A stretch of 64,000 nt of DNA, from NCBI GenBank assembly GCA_023078685.1, contig JALGAS010000003.1, positions 992,001 through 1,056,000 of the forward strand. Direction: 5' to 3'. Both the position numbers and the translations under genes were made by a program. Below, piece after piece: positions 22,821 to 35,551 of the stretch (positions within the stretch are counted from its first letter, which is position 1; the number at the start of each line of letters is the position of its first letter). The DNA is from Neopestalotiopsis rosae. Taxonomy: Eukaryota > Ascomycota > Sordariomycetes > Amphisphaeriales > Sporocadaceae. Below the pieces are notes generated by a model. That model searched no databases. It worked only from the letters and a program-made list of their open reading frames with translations, and had not been told where the DNA came from.

Positions 22821-24957
22821 CTACGTCTCGTTCATTGCCTCGACCCATTTTGGATCGATGTTCTCGGGCTGAATATATTCCGAGAGATCAGGGCCCTTCT
22901 TGCCCTCAGGGGTGGGCAGATCAAGTTGTCCCATGCCCAGCGACGCAAAGGGATTGTCGTGTTGATAGCTGATCTCGTAGTCTTCCCATCTAGGGTTGCG
23001 GACTACCTGAACTTTACGGGGTATTAGCACCGATACAATGTGCTGCGATCACAGAAAGTGAAATGGAAGACGTGTTGGTCCGTGTTTGCAACACTTACTA
23101 TAATGCAATGACGACCCGGGCCATACTGCATTTATTCTCCCCGTATCGTTGTTCTTGTACCAAGATCGGCAAGAGTCCTTCCAGACTGTGTGTCTGTACC
23201 ATTCCTGCGCATGCTCGTTGAATTTGTCCGTCTGGTATTGTTTCGGTGCGAGGCTCTTGATGCAGTCGCGCTGCATCTTCTGGAGATAAAGTACGGCGTA
23301 CCGTGAGACGTACTCCAGCGGACCCATAACACTGCCATTTGCAACGGGCCTAGCATTGATTTTAGGTCAGGATCAACTGTCTGCTCGATCTTAACGATGC
23401 AGGATGACAGAATAAAACTTACCAGGTCGGACCAATGAACATGAGGTAGTTCGGCATGTCGGGGACAGTAAGTCCCAAGTAAGCTTCTGGCTGGGTTGCC
23501 CATTTCTCCGAAAGAGAGACTCCATTCCGACCAATGACTGGAAATCGAGGGCGATACGAGACATCGAACCCAGTGGCAAGGATGATTGTGTCTGCCTTGC
23601 GTTCGATACCGTCAGATCCGATGACTCCGTCTTCAGTGATGCGCTCGGCGGCCGTGAAGTGCACGTCGATGTTTTCCTTTCCAATAGCGGCCATGTAGGG
23701 GTCGCCTGGTGTGATGCGACGGCATCCGACCTCGAACTTGGGGGTGAAGCCCTTCACAAGCCTCTCATCTTTGATGTGCTCTGCCATTCTGTTACGGCAA
23801 AAGTCTTGAGCAGCCTTTTGGGCCTCGGTGGATGAGTAAAAGACATCGGCGAGACCGTTGATCTGATCTTCAATATCCTTGGCGTGGGCAGTAAGCTCGG
23901 CGGGGTTTCTGAACTTGCGCTTGTCGTCCGACGAGTACTCATGATTTTGACCGTAATTGTTAGCTATCTGTGCAAACCAGACTCCAGTTCTGACGAAGAT
24001 GTCCATGTGTTTGACGTGTGGCTGCATGGTCGGGACTGTCTGAATCGAAGATGCACCTGATCCGATGACTGCAACTCTATCTCCTTTCCACTGCTCCTTC
24101 TGGTATTCAGGGTCCCAGTTGGCAGTGTGGATGACCTATAATATGGCGTCAACCATCTGGTACTGTCAGCGTTTGGGAAAATTCACGCTAACCTTGCCCT
24201 TGAAGAGATCCAGCCCTTCAATGTGCGGCATTTGGTAATTGTTCAGCACCTGAGGCAATGGCGTTAGCTTCCATAACATCAAGAAATGTGTTGAGGGTGA
24301 GCTACTCCAGAACCGTTGAACAGGACGTCGCATTCTTCGTCGTAAATAGACGGTTCCTGTCCCAACTCATCATTTTGCAACTTGACCTTCCAATTCCCAC
24401 TGCCTTCCTGCCATTCCGCAGCAACTACCTTGGTATTGAAGATCATCTTTTCCCGAAGCTTGAACACATCGCACACCTTATTGAGATACTGCCATATGTC
24501 AGGAGCATAGGAGAAGAATCGCGGCCAGTCGGGCTATTTAAACCAAAGTCAATCATGGGCTGACAAATAGAATTCCTGGACGGGGGGAATCGAGTAGGTG
24601 AACCAACATTAGGTGCCCAAGGAAACGCATAGGCATGAGAAGGAATATCGCATCCGCAACCAGGGTATCTGTTCTCGTACCAGGTCCCGCCGAGGTCATT
24701 GTTCTTTTCGTAAATCTTGAATTCCATCTCTGGACACATCTTTTGCATCTTATAGGCCATCATGATACCGGAAACACCAGCGCCAATCATGATCACCTTG
24801 AGTGGACGCTTGCCTGCGTCCTATAAAATGTAGTGTCAGTCGTGCAAAAGACTATGACGGTTTCGGAGGTTGAACATACGTTGAACTTGAACTCAGGGAT
24901 GCGGTACCCAGATGGCCCCGGGACTGAGTAGTCCCATTTTAGTCCAAGGTCTCCCAT
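22821..24957 (-). CDS. Type I Baeyer-Villiger monooxygenase
   Basis: Starts [12 protein letters not shown] at 24957. After the first intron comes [16 protein letters not shown] (FAD-binding GxGxxG), then [15 protein letters not shown]. The BVMO fingerprint FxGxxxHTxxWD is present as [12 protein letters not shown], broken by an intron between GKVI and HTANW. The NADPH-binding loop is [10 protein letters not shown], and [13 protein letters not shown] follows. The last exon ends WVEAMNET at 22821. All introns are short and phase-consistent, so the gene looks intact (about 600 residues). The family inserts oxygen next to a ketone to give an ester or lactone. With the ADH and SDR, an alcohol-to-ketone-to-ester sequence is plausible (inference). 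Confidence 0.93.
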
Positions 24958-27207
24958 TGCGATCAGATGTAACTTATACAAAGCTTTGCAAGCTGTAGTG
25001 GAAGGAGTAAGGCAGGAACAGTGATACTATCGAACACACTCCAAATTTATGTATCGACCCTCTCTTGGCACTTTGTTTTGGAATAAAAACGCACGAGAAC
25101 AGCGTCAGAAGTGTTTACTACGATAGCGATTGACTTCTTGAGCAAAGCCTAGTAGTTACATGCCCATATATACCTTGTCGATCTCCAAAAAGTGATTGCG
25201 CGCAGGCCTGATTATTGGGGAAAGGGCAAGCCACGAACTACGACAACGATCGACAGCCTCGGCCCGCGGTTTGTACACTATTGAAAAAATGCACATCTAA
25301 TCACTGGCGAGCCTGATGCTTCCAAAAGAACAAGAAGAAAAAGAAACCTGTGTTCTGACGTGACAAGAATCATCGTGGAGTCATTTGTGGATGTGGTCCC
25401 ACTGTGACTGACGCGAGAGGCTATAAGCATACATCTTGCGCATAGTGATTCTGTAGCATTTTGATGACCATTCTGTAGCATTCTGGATCTCAAACGCACG
25501 GTATCAGATTCATGCAACTCCTGATCATGTATACCGTTGATTGTGAATAACCGACTACTCCACATATCTTCTCCAAACCTTCCCCGCCTCTTGGCGGTTC
25601 GAATGAGGTCAAAGACTCCATGAACATCCCGCGGGTTACAAGCATTGTCCGAGTCTCCGAGACTAACGGACAAATAGGAAGCTCCGGTTTGCATATAGGA
25701 CGGCTATAGTATTCCAGCCTTCCTCGCCTTCTGATTGGCTCCTTATTCGAATGGCAGCACCGATACTGACGAGGTTTGTTGAAGCCATACCATTGCCGCG
25801 ATCGATTTGCAACTGAATCAGACTATCACACTTTCTGCTCCCTCCAATCAGTGGCCGCAATTATCTCTAGTTATCTTTCCTACTGCACATAGAGCTCCAT
25901 GGATACTGTGGCTCATTCACCTGGGAGGCCCAGATCGAGCGGGGTCGAGCAGCACACGCAGAGCAAAGGCCCCGCAAAGGTGATCGCAACTTCTTGCATA
26001 CAGAACTTGTGCGATTTGTGTGATGTCGTTCTGAAAGTGAGAGTTTCGTTCCTGCTCCAGAAAAATATGCCTATTGATTAAAAGGGGCGAGTGTGTCATT
26101 GGCTTGGTGCGATGGTCTGGTAGAACCGCTCCAACTAAAGCCGAGAAGGGCCGCATGTATGCCAGATGTCAGGCCCGACTATAATATGTTGCCATGAGAC
26201 AATTTTTTTCTCAAGAGACTGAAACCATGTAGAACTACGTAAACTGATATCTGAACCAGTATATACTTGCTGGCCGGATTTTCCCACGATATCTGACTGT
26301 TGTTGGACTGTATTTAGGGTCAAATGTAGGTGCACGGTCTGTGTTGGCTTCAGGTCACTGGATACGACCCACACGATAGCTGTATGTATATAGTTGGAGC
26401 CTTTCCCCCACGCCTCCCTGTAGAGCGGATTTTCTTGAGCGACGAAAGAGATAGAACAGTAAGAAGTGCATGACAGTCACAAAACAACTCGTTGCATATT
26501 GCGCAGTGACAATTGGTTTGTGCATGGGCTTCCAAGCTGGGCGGGCACGAGAAGCTGATTTCTACAGCTGTTGAGCGTCACGCAGCGCCCTGCAATCATT
26601 CATACATCGGCGCGATGCCGCCTGAGCCAGGCAAGGATATCGGCTCCAAAGCAGCAAAATAAACGCCAAAAAAAATAAGCTAGGTTTGGTATGGAATGCT
26701 TTTGATTCTCTTGCATTTCATTAGTATTCTTGAGGTTTTCAATATTTTCCGTGTAAGCAAAAGTCAAGGTCCTGCAGGGCAACCAACGGACGACGGCTCT
26801 ACCAACGGACGACGGCTTTACCAACGTGCTCCACTAACCAAGCAAGGATGGTCCATTCAATGTTCACTGTGCTGTGCTGGCGGGGCATTTACAGTGGTTA
26901 GCGCCAACATACAGCCCCAATTCTGTGCGCATCCCAGCTCGAGGATCAACCTTCGTTATTACGGGATGGCTGGGTTTGTTCCCCGGCCATTTCAATGGAG
27001 TCTCAAAATGTATGTTGGTCATTGTTGAAAAACAGTTGAACCAACATACTGCTTGGCCTAAGACAAGATCTTTGCCCAATGCAACGAGCATGAACGGTCC
27101 AACTTCACTTGCGCCGTCTCAACATATAATGGAATACCTTTGCTACACCCGCAGCACAGGATTGACTCTCCTGTTATACTCAGTGTAAACATTGCATTCT
27201 CAACATC
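24958..27207. other. 2.2-kb intergenic region, no convincing gene
   Basis: It separates the BVMO (left, minus strand) from the membrane-protein gene (right, plus strand). The longest frame is 138 codons (25278-25694, minus) with no recognisable motif. A short tandem repeat lies at 26783-26826. The length is large for a divergent promoter in this window, so a decayed gene cannot be excluded. Confidence 0.45.
26783..26826. repeat. 19-bp tandem repeat, 2.3 copies
   Basis: Units of 19 bp at 26783-26801 and 26802-26820 (CCAACGGACGACGGCTYTA) differ at one base, with a 6-bp partial third copy. Function unknown. Confidence 0.75.
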
Positions 27208-28320
27208 ATGGCTTCAGCATCATTGAGAGCACTGCGCATACTTGCGGCGGTCCCTTTCATATTCCTAGCCATTGGCTGCCTGCGAGCCCTGGATGTCGAG
27301 GGGTTGGTGGCTCACCAACAGCCATTCATAAAGGCCATGAGAATTGACTGGGACGGTGGATCGATTCCAATACTCCCCAATTTCCATCACGTCGCCTTTC
27401 TCGACGATCTATGGTGCGGTACCACCGCCACATTCTCGCCATCCACGCTTGGCTATGACAGCATTGGATGGTGGCAGATGTTCACCTTCCTCCAGGACCT
27501 TGGACCCATCTACGCCATCTGGATCTTGGAATCATCGCGCCAGGGCTACGCGTGGACCCCGGCGTACTTGTGAGCAAAGATTTCAATCACATCTGCCTCC
27601 CAACGACTAACATGGAATCTCAGCCCGACTATCTTCGCTACCGCCGGCCAGCTCCTGGGACTAGGAACAGCCGGGTCACTATTCTACTTCGTCATCTGGA
27701 GTTTCGGCCCCCGAGCATCCGACCTGAGTCGATCGCTGAACAGCCGTCGCCTCCGGACCGAGTACAGCGCCTTCCTGCTCCCAGTCATGCTCGTTTTCCA
27801 CTCTGCTCAGGTCTTTGCCATGTTTGCATCTCCAGACCTCACGACCCAGCACTTCTGGACCTGGGCTTGGCAAATGGCCCCCCTGTGGATCGGCGTAAGC
27901 AACTGTCTGCTAGGTCAAGTGGCAAAGCTTCTCTCATGAAAGGACACGCGAACGGGCTCACCGTTCGTGGTTCTATCAGTTTTGAGCGTTATTTCCGGCG
28001 GAACGTGGCTCTACATGCTGGCATACTCGCCGTATAGCCTAGCGTCCACCTTCATTCCCCCAATTGCACCCGAGACTGACTTCATCTCCCACGCACGCGC
28101 TGCATTTCAGGGTGACGAGCTGTATGTGTTTGCTAGCGCCTTTCTATGGATCGTGTACCAGTTCTATGACCTTCATGTTGCCGGCCTAGCGTCGGGTACA
28201 GACTGGATTTATCCGATCTTGTCGCTCCCGGTTTTGACGCTATGTCTTGGACCGGGTGCTGCCCTGGCCATAAGTTGGTACCAGACGGAGAAGATTCTAT
28301 CGCGGAAGTCTAGAGTTTGA
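27208..28320 (+). CDS. Polytopic membrane protein, function unknown (cyclase-like candidate)
   Basis: MASASLRALRILAAVPFIFLAIG is the first of about 7-8 hydrophobic helices. Three exons: exon 1 ends TPAYL at about 27570; exon 2 (PTIFATAGQLLGLG... to APLWIG) ends near 27894; exon 3 (PFVVLSVLSVISGGT...) ends at 28320 with a short basic tail. Conserved-looking polar/aromatic phrases (FLDDLWCGTTATF, WWQMFTFLQDLGPIYAIWILESSR) sit at membrane edges. The size and topology recall fungal integral-membrane cyclases of meroterpenoid pathways, but I cannot assign a family; it does not resemble the Pyr4 type. It has no transporter signature. It faces the BVMO across a long divergent region. Confidence 0.75.
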
Positions 28321-28609
28321 GGGCTTAGCTATCTCTTGAAGTGTAGAAGGGAATCAAGGGCATATGGGTGAATGAAATCTGGGGGGGTTAAGCCAGATCT
28401 AGTGTCGATCCGGAGACATGGGGAGCCGAGCGGCGCCCGCGGGGACGGTTTGTGATCAGAGCGAGTTGTTGGGGGGTGGCACATGGGTGTTGATGAAGAA
28501 GGAACAAATATCATATGAGCTTGATACCGTGGTCTGACTACAATTTCTAAACAAACGTCTTGAAAGCACCAAAGGCATAACTCTACTGTATCGGTGGAGT
28601 TTCAAGGTC

Positions 28610-30321
28610 CTAGTACGTATACCGGAACACGGGATTTTGCCCATCCGTGACATCGTCAATGTCTGCGCCCAAGTCGCTGACTTGACCCTCATCCGGCTGG
28701 CCGTGCGTCATGTCGCGGCGCCGATTCTCCAACACGCAAAGCACATAGTATGCTACGCCAGCTGCAGCCATGACGGCAAAGGCGCACAACATGGCCCCGA
28801 TTCCTAAGGGGTAGGTAGGTGACTGCTCGTCGAGGAAGAATTGGGGTCCGATGATATTTCCGATCGCTATGCAATGGGTCAATTACCAACGCGAGCGGAA
28901 GCAAGGAATGTGCAGGGAGACTTACCATACACAACGGCAATGGATATACCCATGAAGCTCTTCTTGGTAGCTCCAGCGGTATTTGACGATGATAGACTTA
29001 GCATGAAGACCCAGGGCACATTGTAGAAGCCCATAAGGTATACGCCGGCCAACGAAGCGTCGCGCTGTGCCTGAATTTCAAGGAGGTGCACCATAAGAGC
29101 GCCGGACAGACCAATCAGGGAAGAGATGACCCAGAAGATGCAGCGCAAGTTTGGCACGAAGAATGTGATTGCCGTCAAGATCGCCTGGCTGATCATGGCC
29201 ACGGCGGCTTGAGGGGTTGCCATGAGGGTTGTCTTGGTGCTGCTGAAGCCGTACCCAGAAATGATCAGCGGGTTGAAGTTCGTGATGCCAGCATTGGCGA
29301 CAGCGTAGCCTAGCGCGCAGATCCATATGCAATAGCACTTAGGATCTCGGGCCGCCTCCCATATCTGAGAGAGCTTGAATGCCTAGATTTGTGTGTGATG
29401 TTAGCAAGCCGGGTATGGAGGCCATCGTGGTTGTTTTTTAACATCCTTCCACATACCTTTTTCGACTCGATTCCTGTCTGGTTTGATGCAAGACGAACGA
29501 CTGCCAATTCCCTTTCCTGCGCTGTGAAGAACCACGCCTTGGAAGGGGAGTCGGGCATCAATAGAACGAAGAGACCACCGCAAAATACGGTCACTGCGCC
29601 ATATATCAGGAAGACATAACGCCAGGTGGAAAGAGGTCCATCAATCTTTCCAATGGCGTAGGAAAGGATGCCACCAAAGACACCTGCAAATGTGTTGTAC
29701 CAAAAGGCCGTGCGCAGAGGCTGCTCCTCGCGACGATACCACATTGAGTTGAGAAGCATCATGCATGGCAAGATGGCAGCCTCGAAGACGCCGAGAAGGA
29801 AGCGAACCGCGGCCAGGGAAGCGAAGGAGTGGCATGCGGCCATGACGCAAATGAGGGCGCCCCAGACTGTGAGACAAGAGCCGACGTATTTTCCTATTGG
29901 CAGCTTGGTCATGAGCCACAAATTCGGAAACTCCATGGCCAAGTACCCAAAGTAGAAAATACTGCTCAGCCAGCTGTATTGTTGGCCATGCAGATGGGCA
30001 TCGGTCTTGATTCCAAGTACGGCTGCGTATCCGAGGGCATTCTAGAGAGATGGCCATTTGTATTAGTCTTGTGGTCTCTAGCGTTTATTTCCTCAAGCTC
30101 GTGGGGCTCATGGCGATGATACTAACCTTGTCCAGAAATGCGAGGGTCATGCTCAATACCGCCAGGGGCATGACGACCAAATCCGTCTTCAGCAACAATC
30201 GCCTGGCCCGGGCAGGCGTCAGTTTGTGGTTGAGTACGTGGCCGCCCTCATCTTGCGTAGTATGATCCGCGACACTTTCCGCACCGGATCCTAGCTTGTC
30301 GTCTACTTGAGCAACTGACAT
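28610..30321 (-). CDS. MFS transporter, anion:cation symporter type (Dal5/TNA1-like)
   Basis: The first ATG is at 30321 (MSVAQVDDK). Helix 1 begins VVMPLAVLSMTLAFLDK, and the second exon reads NALGYAAVLGIKTD and YLAMEFPNLWLM, the ACS-family phrasing of fungal allantoate/nicotinate-type permeases. FLLGVFEAAILPCMMLL is the helix 4 region. Further exons (AFKLSQIWEAARDPKCY..., AIGNIIGPQFF...) complete 12 helices and a hydrophilic tail ending FRYTY. Introns are phase-consistent and the gene looks intact. This family imports small organic anions or amides. It is divergent from the Zn2Cys6 gene and shares a promoter with three TCGG-N6-CCGA sites. Confidence 0.9.
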
Positions 30322-30493
30322 GATTGTCGTGCTCAATTACTTCTGAACGGGATTGAATTGATTGACGATATACCCATTTGAGCCTGCGGGAGTCAAGCGA
30401 AAATGGGACAGCCAGACAGCGACTCCTTTATGACCAACATGCAACGATTGATATCGATCTTTATCTCGCGATCGCTGCCCCAGAATGGTGTCA

Positions 30494-30632
30494 TCGGTAC
30501 TTACCGAGATAGGCTCGGGCCAGCTCGGGCGCCACCGAGACGCAAATATGGGGTAGCTTCCAACCACTGACTCGCGGTGTCGATACCCAATTTAGGACGT
30601 TGCAATGGGCCCATTCTCTCGGTCTACACCGA
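30494..30632. promoter_or_regulatory. Three TCGG-N6-CCGA sites in the divergent MFS/Zn2Cys6 promoter
   Basis: Perfect sites at 30494-30507 (spacer TACTTA), 30525-30538 (GCGCCA) and 30619-30632 (TCTACA). This half-site and spacing is the known target type of the Zn2Cys6 proteins Ppr1 (yeast) and UaY (Aspergillus nidulans). The likely binder is the factor encoded directly to the right (inference). Confidence 0.7.
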
Positions 30633-30677
30633 GAACCTTCTACAACATAGCCGGCGAAGAACAAGAGCAAACGTAGT

Positions 30678-32924
30678 ATGGAGTCGCAATCAGGCAACGT
30701 CAGCCTCGAGCCCTCGATCATTAAATCTTGTAGTCGATGCCGTGCGAGAAAAGTGAAATGCAGTCTGCAAGTGCCACAGTGTTCAGCCTGTATGCGCCAT
30801 GGCGAAGAATGCAACATTACCGACTGCGTGGCTTATTCGTACCGAACTGTTGAGTCTCTTCTTGGGCGAATTCACGACCTCGAGGCTCAATTGGTGGGAA
30901 CAAATTCCATCCCTAGCTCGGAGACTGTGAATCGCACAAGTTATTCTGCCTCAGCCGCACAGAGTCAAGACAAGGCGTTGGCCAAAGAGGCTGAAGAGAT
31001 CGGCATGTTGGCAATTGGTGGACCATCTTCATACTCGGAAGGGGCATATGTTGGCAGTGCTTCAGGGTCGACGTTTGCTCGTATCTTCTTCAAACAGCTG
31101 TCTCTGACCTCTGGCAGATTCGCTAGCGCACCGTCTGGTCACGATGTAGCAAGCCTGTCCCGCGACTTGACATCCCGGCAAGCATCTCTGCCACCTCAGT
31201 CCATCGCAAAGCACCTATTCACACAATACACCTCTCGAGTGCATGTATGGTGGCCATTTTTGGCGATCCCTTTCCTCCGTGCCGTGTTCGACAAGATCTA
31301 CAGAGATCCTCAGCAATGTAGCGACTATGAGAAGTTCCTCGTTTTCGTCGTCCTTGCCTTGGCTAGTCGCGAAGCAACAGCAGCGGGCTTGCGCACAATG
31401 GACCTGAATATCCCCAGCTCGTACTACCAGACCTGCCTCAACTTCTTCTCGGGCTTCAGCGAACGTGCCTCAGCGCGCAAGCTACCATCGATTCACGCCA
31501 CGCTTTTGCTCGGTCTGTGGCTCCTCGATGCGCCAAACGGCCTCGGCGAGCTATGGCACCTCAGCCGCCATGCCATGTCCAGCGCTATCGAAGCTGGGCT
31601 GCATCGTCATAACGCTGACTGGGGCCTTGGCGATGACGAGATGGAGATTAGGAACCGTACTTGGTGGTCGGTCTACAATCTGGAGCGGTAAGTGATTACC
31701 GCGATAAAGTGAGGGAGGATGACAGACGTCCGCTAACTCGAAAATTAGCCAAATGGCTACATTGACAGGTCGCGTCCTTTCCATCCGAGATCATGCTATC
31801 GAGACGCCTCTCCCAATGTTCAGACCCTCACTCGACGCCCTGGTCCTCGACAATGGTAGAAGCGCTGATGTCTTCGGAAACGCTCAGAGCCAAATGATTG
31901 AGCCGTTTCGACGCATGATCGAGCTTCGCCGACTCACTGGGCAGATCCTTGAATCCGTTTACGTTCGGCGTCACAAAGCTCGAGATAGTGACGCGGATAT
32001 ATATGCTTTCAGCACTCTTAACGGCAGCGTCAATACATCGCTCCAACAAATATGCGCGCAAGCAGATGCAATTTCCCTGGAGCTGACAGCTTGGGACGAG
32101 AGAGTTACATCTTCATTCTTGCCTGAGTTATCACTAATGACTTCTGGTTCCCCCGAAGTGCCGCGTATCAGGATGAAGAGTATGTGGAGACGTTACCAAA
32201 GCGAGTTGCGTATAGAGTCTTGTCTGCTCCAGCTACTTCTTTACCGCCCGTCTCCGGTGTTCATGGTCCCCTCGGCACATATGGCGATGGCGTGCGGGCG
32301 AGCCGCGAGGACAGCTATCGCTGAATGGCAGGAAGCTGAACACCAAGAAAGAGACACAACCGGGGGAGGAGTGTGCAGATCAGCACGGCAGTTCCATGGT
32401 ATACTGATGGCCGGCCTTGCCGCACTCTATTGCGACTGGTATGTTCCCGGCTCGTGTGATTGCCACTTGGAGTCTGGCCATGAACTGATTGTATCTGCAG
32501 GCGAACCACACGACTCTTGATGGACCCGACAAGGCTGGTTCAGGGTCATATGTGGCTAGAGCGTGATACTCGCATTTGCCTCGATCTGATTGAGCGCGGC
32601 GTGGCGTATCTTGGAGAGTCCGGCTTTGGTCGCTATCGAGATGTGTTCCGAGCTGTTCGGCTCCGAGTCTATCTCAATGTGCCGAGCAGTATTCGGGACA
32701 ATCCGTCATCGACCGGCCCATCGGGTATGGAGCCAGGAGCTGGGACAACGAGGATCGACGATGGTTTGCCCATGCTTGGAGAGGAAATTGACAGCTACAT
32801 CAACCAAGTGAGCGACCTGTTTGATGGAGGCACGTTTGAACTAGACGAGGCCCTGAATGACTGGTATGTCACGCTGATGCAAGGGACATGCACCCCTGTG
32901 GAAGCTGAAGGCGCGGGGTGCTGA
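30678..32924 (+). CDS. Zn2Cys6 transcription factor 1
   Basis: The binuclear cluster lies near residues 18-45 with canonical spacing C-x2-C-x6-C-x6-C-x2-C-x6-C (CSRCRARKVKC...CSACMRHGEEC). A short coiled segment follows (VESLLGRIHDLEAQL). The middle domain has the fungal_trans pattern (WWPFLAIPFLRAVFDKIY, LGLWLLDAPNGLGELWHLSRHAMSSAIEAGLHR, RTWWSVYNLER). Two introns at about 31688-31747 and 32440-32500 are in frame. About 700 residues. Five TCGG-N6-CCGA sites flank the gene, in its own promoter and that of the next gene, so it probably autoregulates and controls the MFS and aminotransferase genes. Confidence 0.92.
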
Positions 32925-32992
32925 TTTAGGTTCCATTCACTATCATTGCCGCGACTATAGTGGTAGAGTAGTGGAGACTGGTTCTGCTGTAT

Positions 32993-33049
32993 TCGGGCGC
33001 CACCGAGAATGCGGGCCCAATGGCATCGTTCATCCTCGGTCTGACCCGA
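32993..33049. promoter_or_regulatory. Two TCGG-N6-CCGA sites upstream of the aminotransferase
   Basis: Perfect sites at 32993-33006 (spacer GCGCCA, identical to that at 30525) and 33036-33049 (TCTGAC), 130-185 bp before the ATG at 33178. Confidence 0.7.
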
Positions 33050-33177
33050 GATGAAATAGAGTCTGGTGGTCCTTCTTGCAATCGGCATCTCAAGATAGAT
33101 GTATAAATAAATTTTGCTCGTAGCATTTGATTCAATCAAATCCATGCTCCCCAGAAGTCAGCAACTTACGGATAATC

Positions 33178-34268
33178 ATGTCTCCCACAGCAACAGCAGA
33201 CGAGCATCATGCCGGCACCCACGCCGTGATCCCGAACCAAAAGAATGAAACAATTCTGATCGGAATGCGGGATGGCGTGACTGGTCAATTCTGCGTGGTA
33301 CCACGAGAACAAGCTGTTGTTTCGGTTTTCGACTCGAATTTTCTCATTGGCGATGGCATATGGGTAAGTGGTACCGACAATTGTTTCCCAATTCGCCCGT
33401 CCACTCTGTTGACGCAGTCATGTAGGAGGGTATTCGAGCTAAGCGAGGCAAAGTTCAATTTGCCAGCGCACATCTCAATCGCCTGTTCCAAGCTGCGAAA
33501 GCCATGTACATGGATCTAGGACTGTCAAAATCACAGCTGCTGGGCTTGATCCACGACACGCTCGATGCAAATGCCATGGGCGACGAGGAACACGTGCACA
33601 TGCGGCTGGTCGTGTCGCGCGGACTTAAGTCGACGCCCTACCAGAGCCCATCCGTGAATATCGGGCTGCCGCTGATTGTCATCATCCCCGAGGTCAAGGC
33701 CACGGATCCAGCCACACACACGCGAGGCCTACGATTGGGCACGACGTGGGTGCGCCGCGGATCGCCCGACGTCAAGGACGAGCAGTGGAACCACATCTCC
33801 AAAGCGACCGACGTACAGGCGTGCGTGCATGCTGGCGTCATGGGCGTGGACGAGGCACTAATGCTGGACCAGCGCGGCTTCGTCAAGACGTGCAACTCTG
33901 TCAATTTCTTTATTGTGCGCGGGTCCGAGGTATGGACCGCTACCAAGGACAATCAGATGCAGGGCGTCACGCGGCAAAAGACCATAGATGTCTGCCGCGC
34001 TCATGGAATTGTCGTTCGGGAGCTCGACTTTGCCCTGACTGAGGTGTATGGTGCTGACGAGGCCTTTTGCACTGGCACATTTCCTGCGCAGATTCACGTT
34101 GTGCAAGTGGACGGTCGCGTCATTGGTGACGGGCAACGGGGCGCAGTAACTGAAAAGATTGCTCAGCTGTACGCGGAAATGGTGAAGGCGGACGTGGGCA
34201 GAACGAGGGAGGAGATTGTGGCAGAGGTGGAAGCGCCGCGAGACTTGAGCTTTCTCAATGCTATTTAG
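33178..34268 (+). CDS. Class-IV PLP aminotransferase (branched-chain/D-amino-acid type)
   Basis: Starts MSPTATADEHH at 33178. One intron at about 33364-33425 joins GDGIW to EGIRAKRGKVQF. Fold-type IV hallmarks are SVFDSNFLIGDG at the N-terminus, the Schiff-base Lys in WNHISKATDVQA, GVDEALMLDQRGFVKT, the phosphate-binding NSVNFFIV, and GVTRQKTIDVC. About 340 residues, complete. The enzyme moves an amino group between an amine or amino acid and a keto acid. Its promoter carries two of the five sites shared with the MFS/Zn2Cys6 pair, which suggests uptake and transamination of one nitrogen compound (inference). The substrate (branched-chain, D-amino acid or (R)-amine) cannot be told from sequence alone. 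Confidence 0.88.
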
Positions 34269-35551
34269 GAGGCAGCGACAATGGCGTGATCACAGCAATT
34301 ATCTCAGCCATGATTCCCCAAGAAAATGATCGCACAATACATGCGAGAGCAGGAGCAGATATTCGGTTCGAGAGATGCGGTACCAGAGACTGCGATGCGA
34401 AGTAATTGCCACGGGTTGTTCTAGTTTTCGCACTTTCTACGGAGTAGTGCTCGGGAGATGGGGAAAGCATGGGGCCGCCAGGAGTCTTGTTGCAAGCGGT
34501 TTCTGGTGAGCACCCTGATTCGCGCCACTAATTAGCGGTGCAGTGCGACGGGTGGTTCAGTGCAATAGCGGTAGTAGCGGGGAAGCCTCCAGTGGTGTCT
34601 CCAGTGATTGTGTGTTCACTGCTAGGACACCACAAGCGTACACCTGATGCTAAACATTCCGGATCTCGTTGCCAAAGAGGATCAATATTCTTGGAATCCT
34701 TGAAGAGTCTCAAGGTAATTTGGAAGATCTTCATGCGTACTTAGACCGGCGAGAAATCTGTGACTTTCATGTTGATTTGCTGCTCTTGCCTGTTCCACGA
34801 AGTTGTGAAAGTAGTGCTCAGAGAATGTGCGCCAGTCTCCGGGCCTTTAGCGGTATGGTTATCTTGCGCTAAACCGCCATGTAGCAATCCAACATTGTAT
34901 GAAGCCTTTTGAGGACAAGACCCGGTCCCATTATTGACCAGCACCAGGAATTCGAGCATCAAAGATGTCAGTAGCTGTGTTGATCTTTTCGTGTATGAGG
35001 TTGTGACATTGAAGAATCCAGTGTGAGTGGCTTCAAAACTTTAATAAATAGCGGAGCCAATAGGAGGAGGAGGAATTCATCCTTTGAGAGACAAACATGC
35101 GTTTACGTGCCGATGAAATGCAGACAATTCGCGGTCCATCGGGAAAGCAAGTTGGCTGTAACACGGGAATGACTGAGGTTTCGGTCTCCCGTGACGATAC
35201 TTTGTTGCTTCGAACCACAAACTGTAGATTCAGCCCTGGCCAGAAACATCGTACTCAGCCCTAATCCCCAGGAACTTTAATTTCAGCCTGATTATTATGG
35301 AGTAACAACGGTCATAACGGCCCGTCTTCATGCACTTTTGCTTCTTTCAAGCAGTACTCTCGGCAATGCCGCTCAGAGGCGGTGCCAGAAGACTGGCCGA
35401 TCAAGAAGGTTCGGGTGTGATATATTACCTCCTGAAAAAATGTCTAGTGAAAAATGTGTGTGGGGAATTGCCATTGATGAACTGTCCAAGCCGGACGACC
35501 GTTAGATGGGCGGACTTTAGCCACCATGCTCAGTACGCCGTGCCTAGGTAG
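34269..35551. other. 1.3-kb intergenic region, no gene seen
   Basis: Short frames only, none recognisable. Confidence 0.45.

Noticed and set aside
25278..25694. 138-codon frame on the minus strand in the 2.2-kb spacer
   Set aside because: No recognisable domain, no composition typical of a protein, no splice partner.
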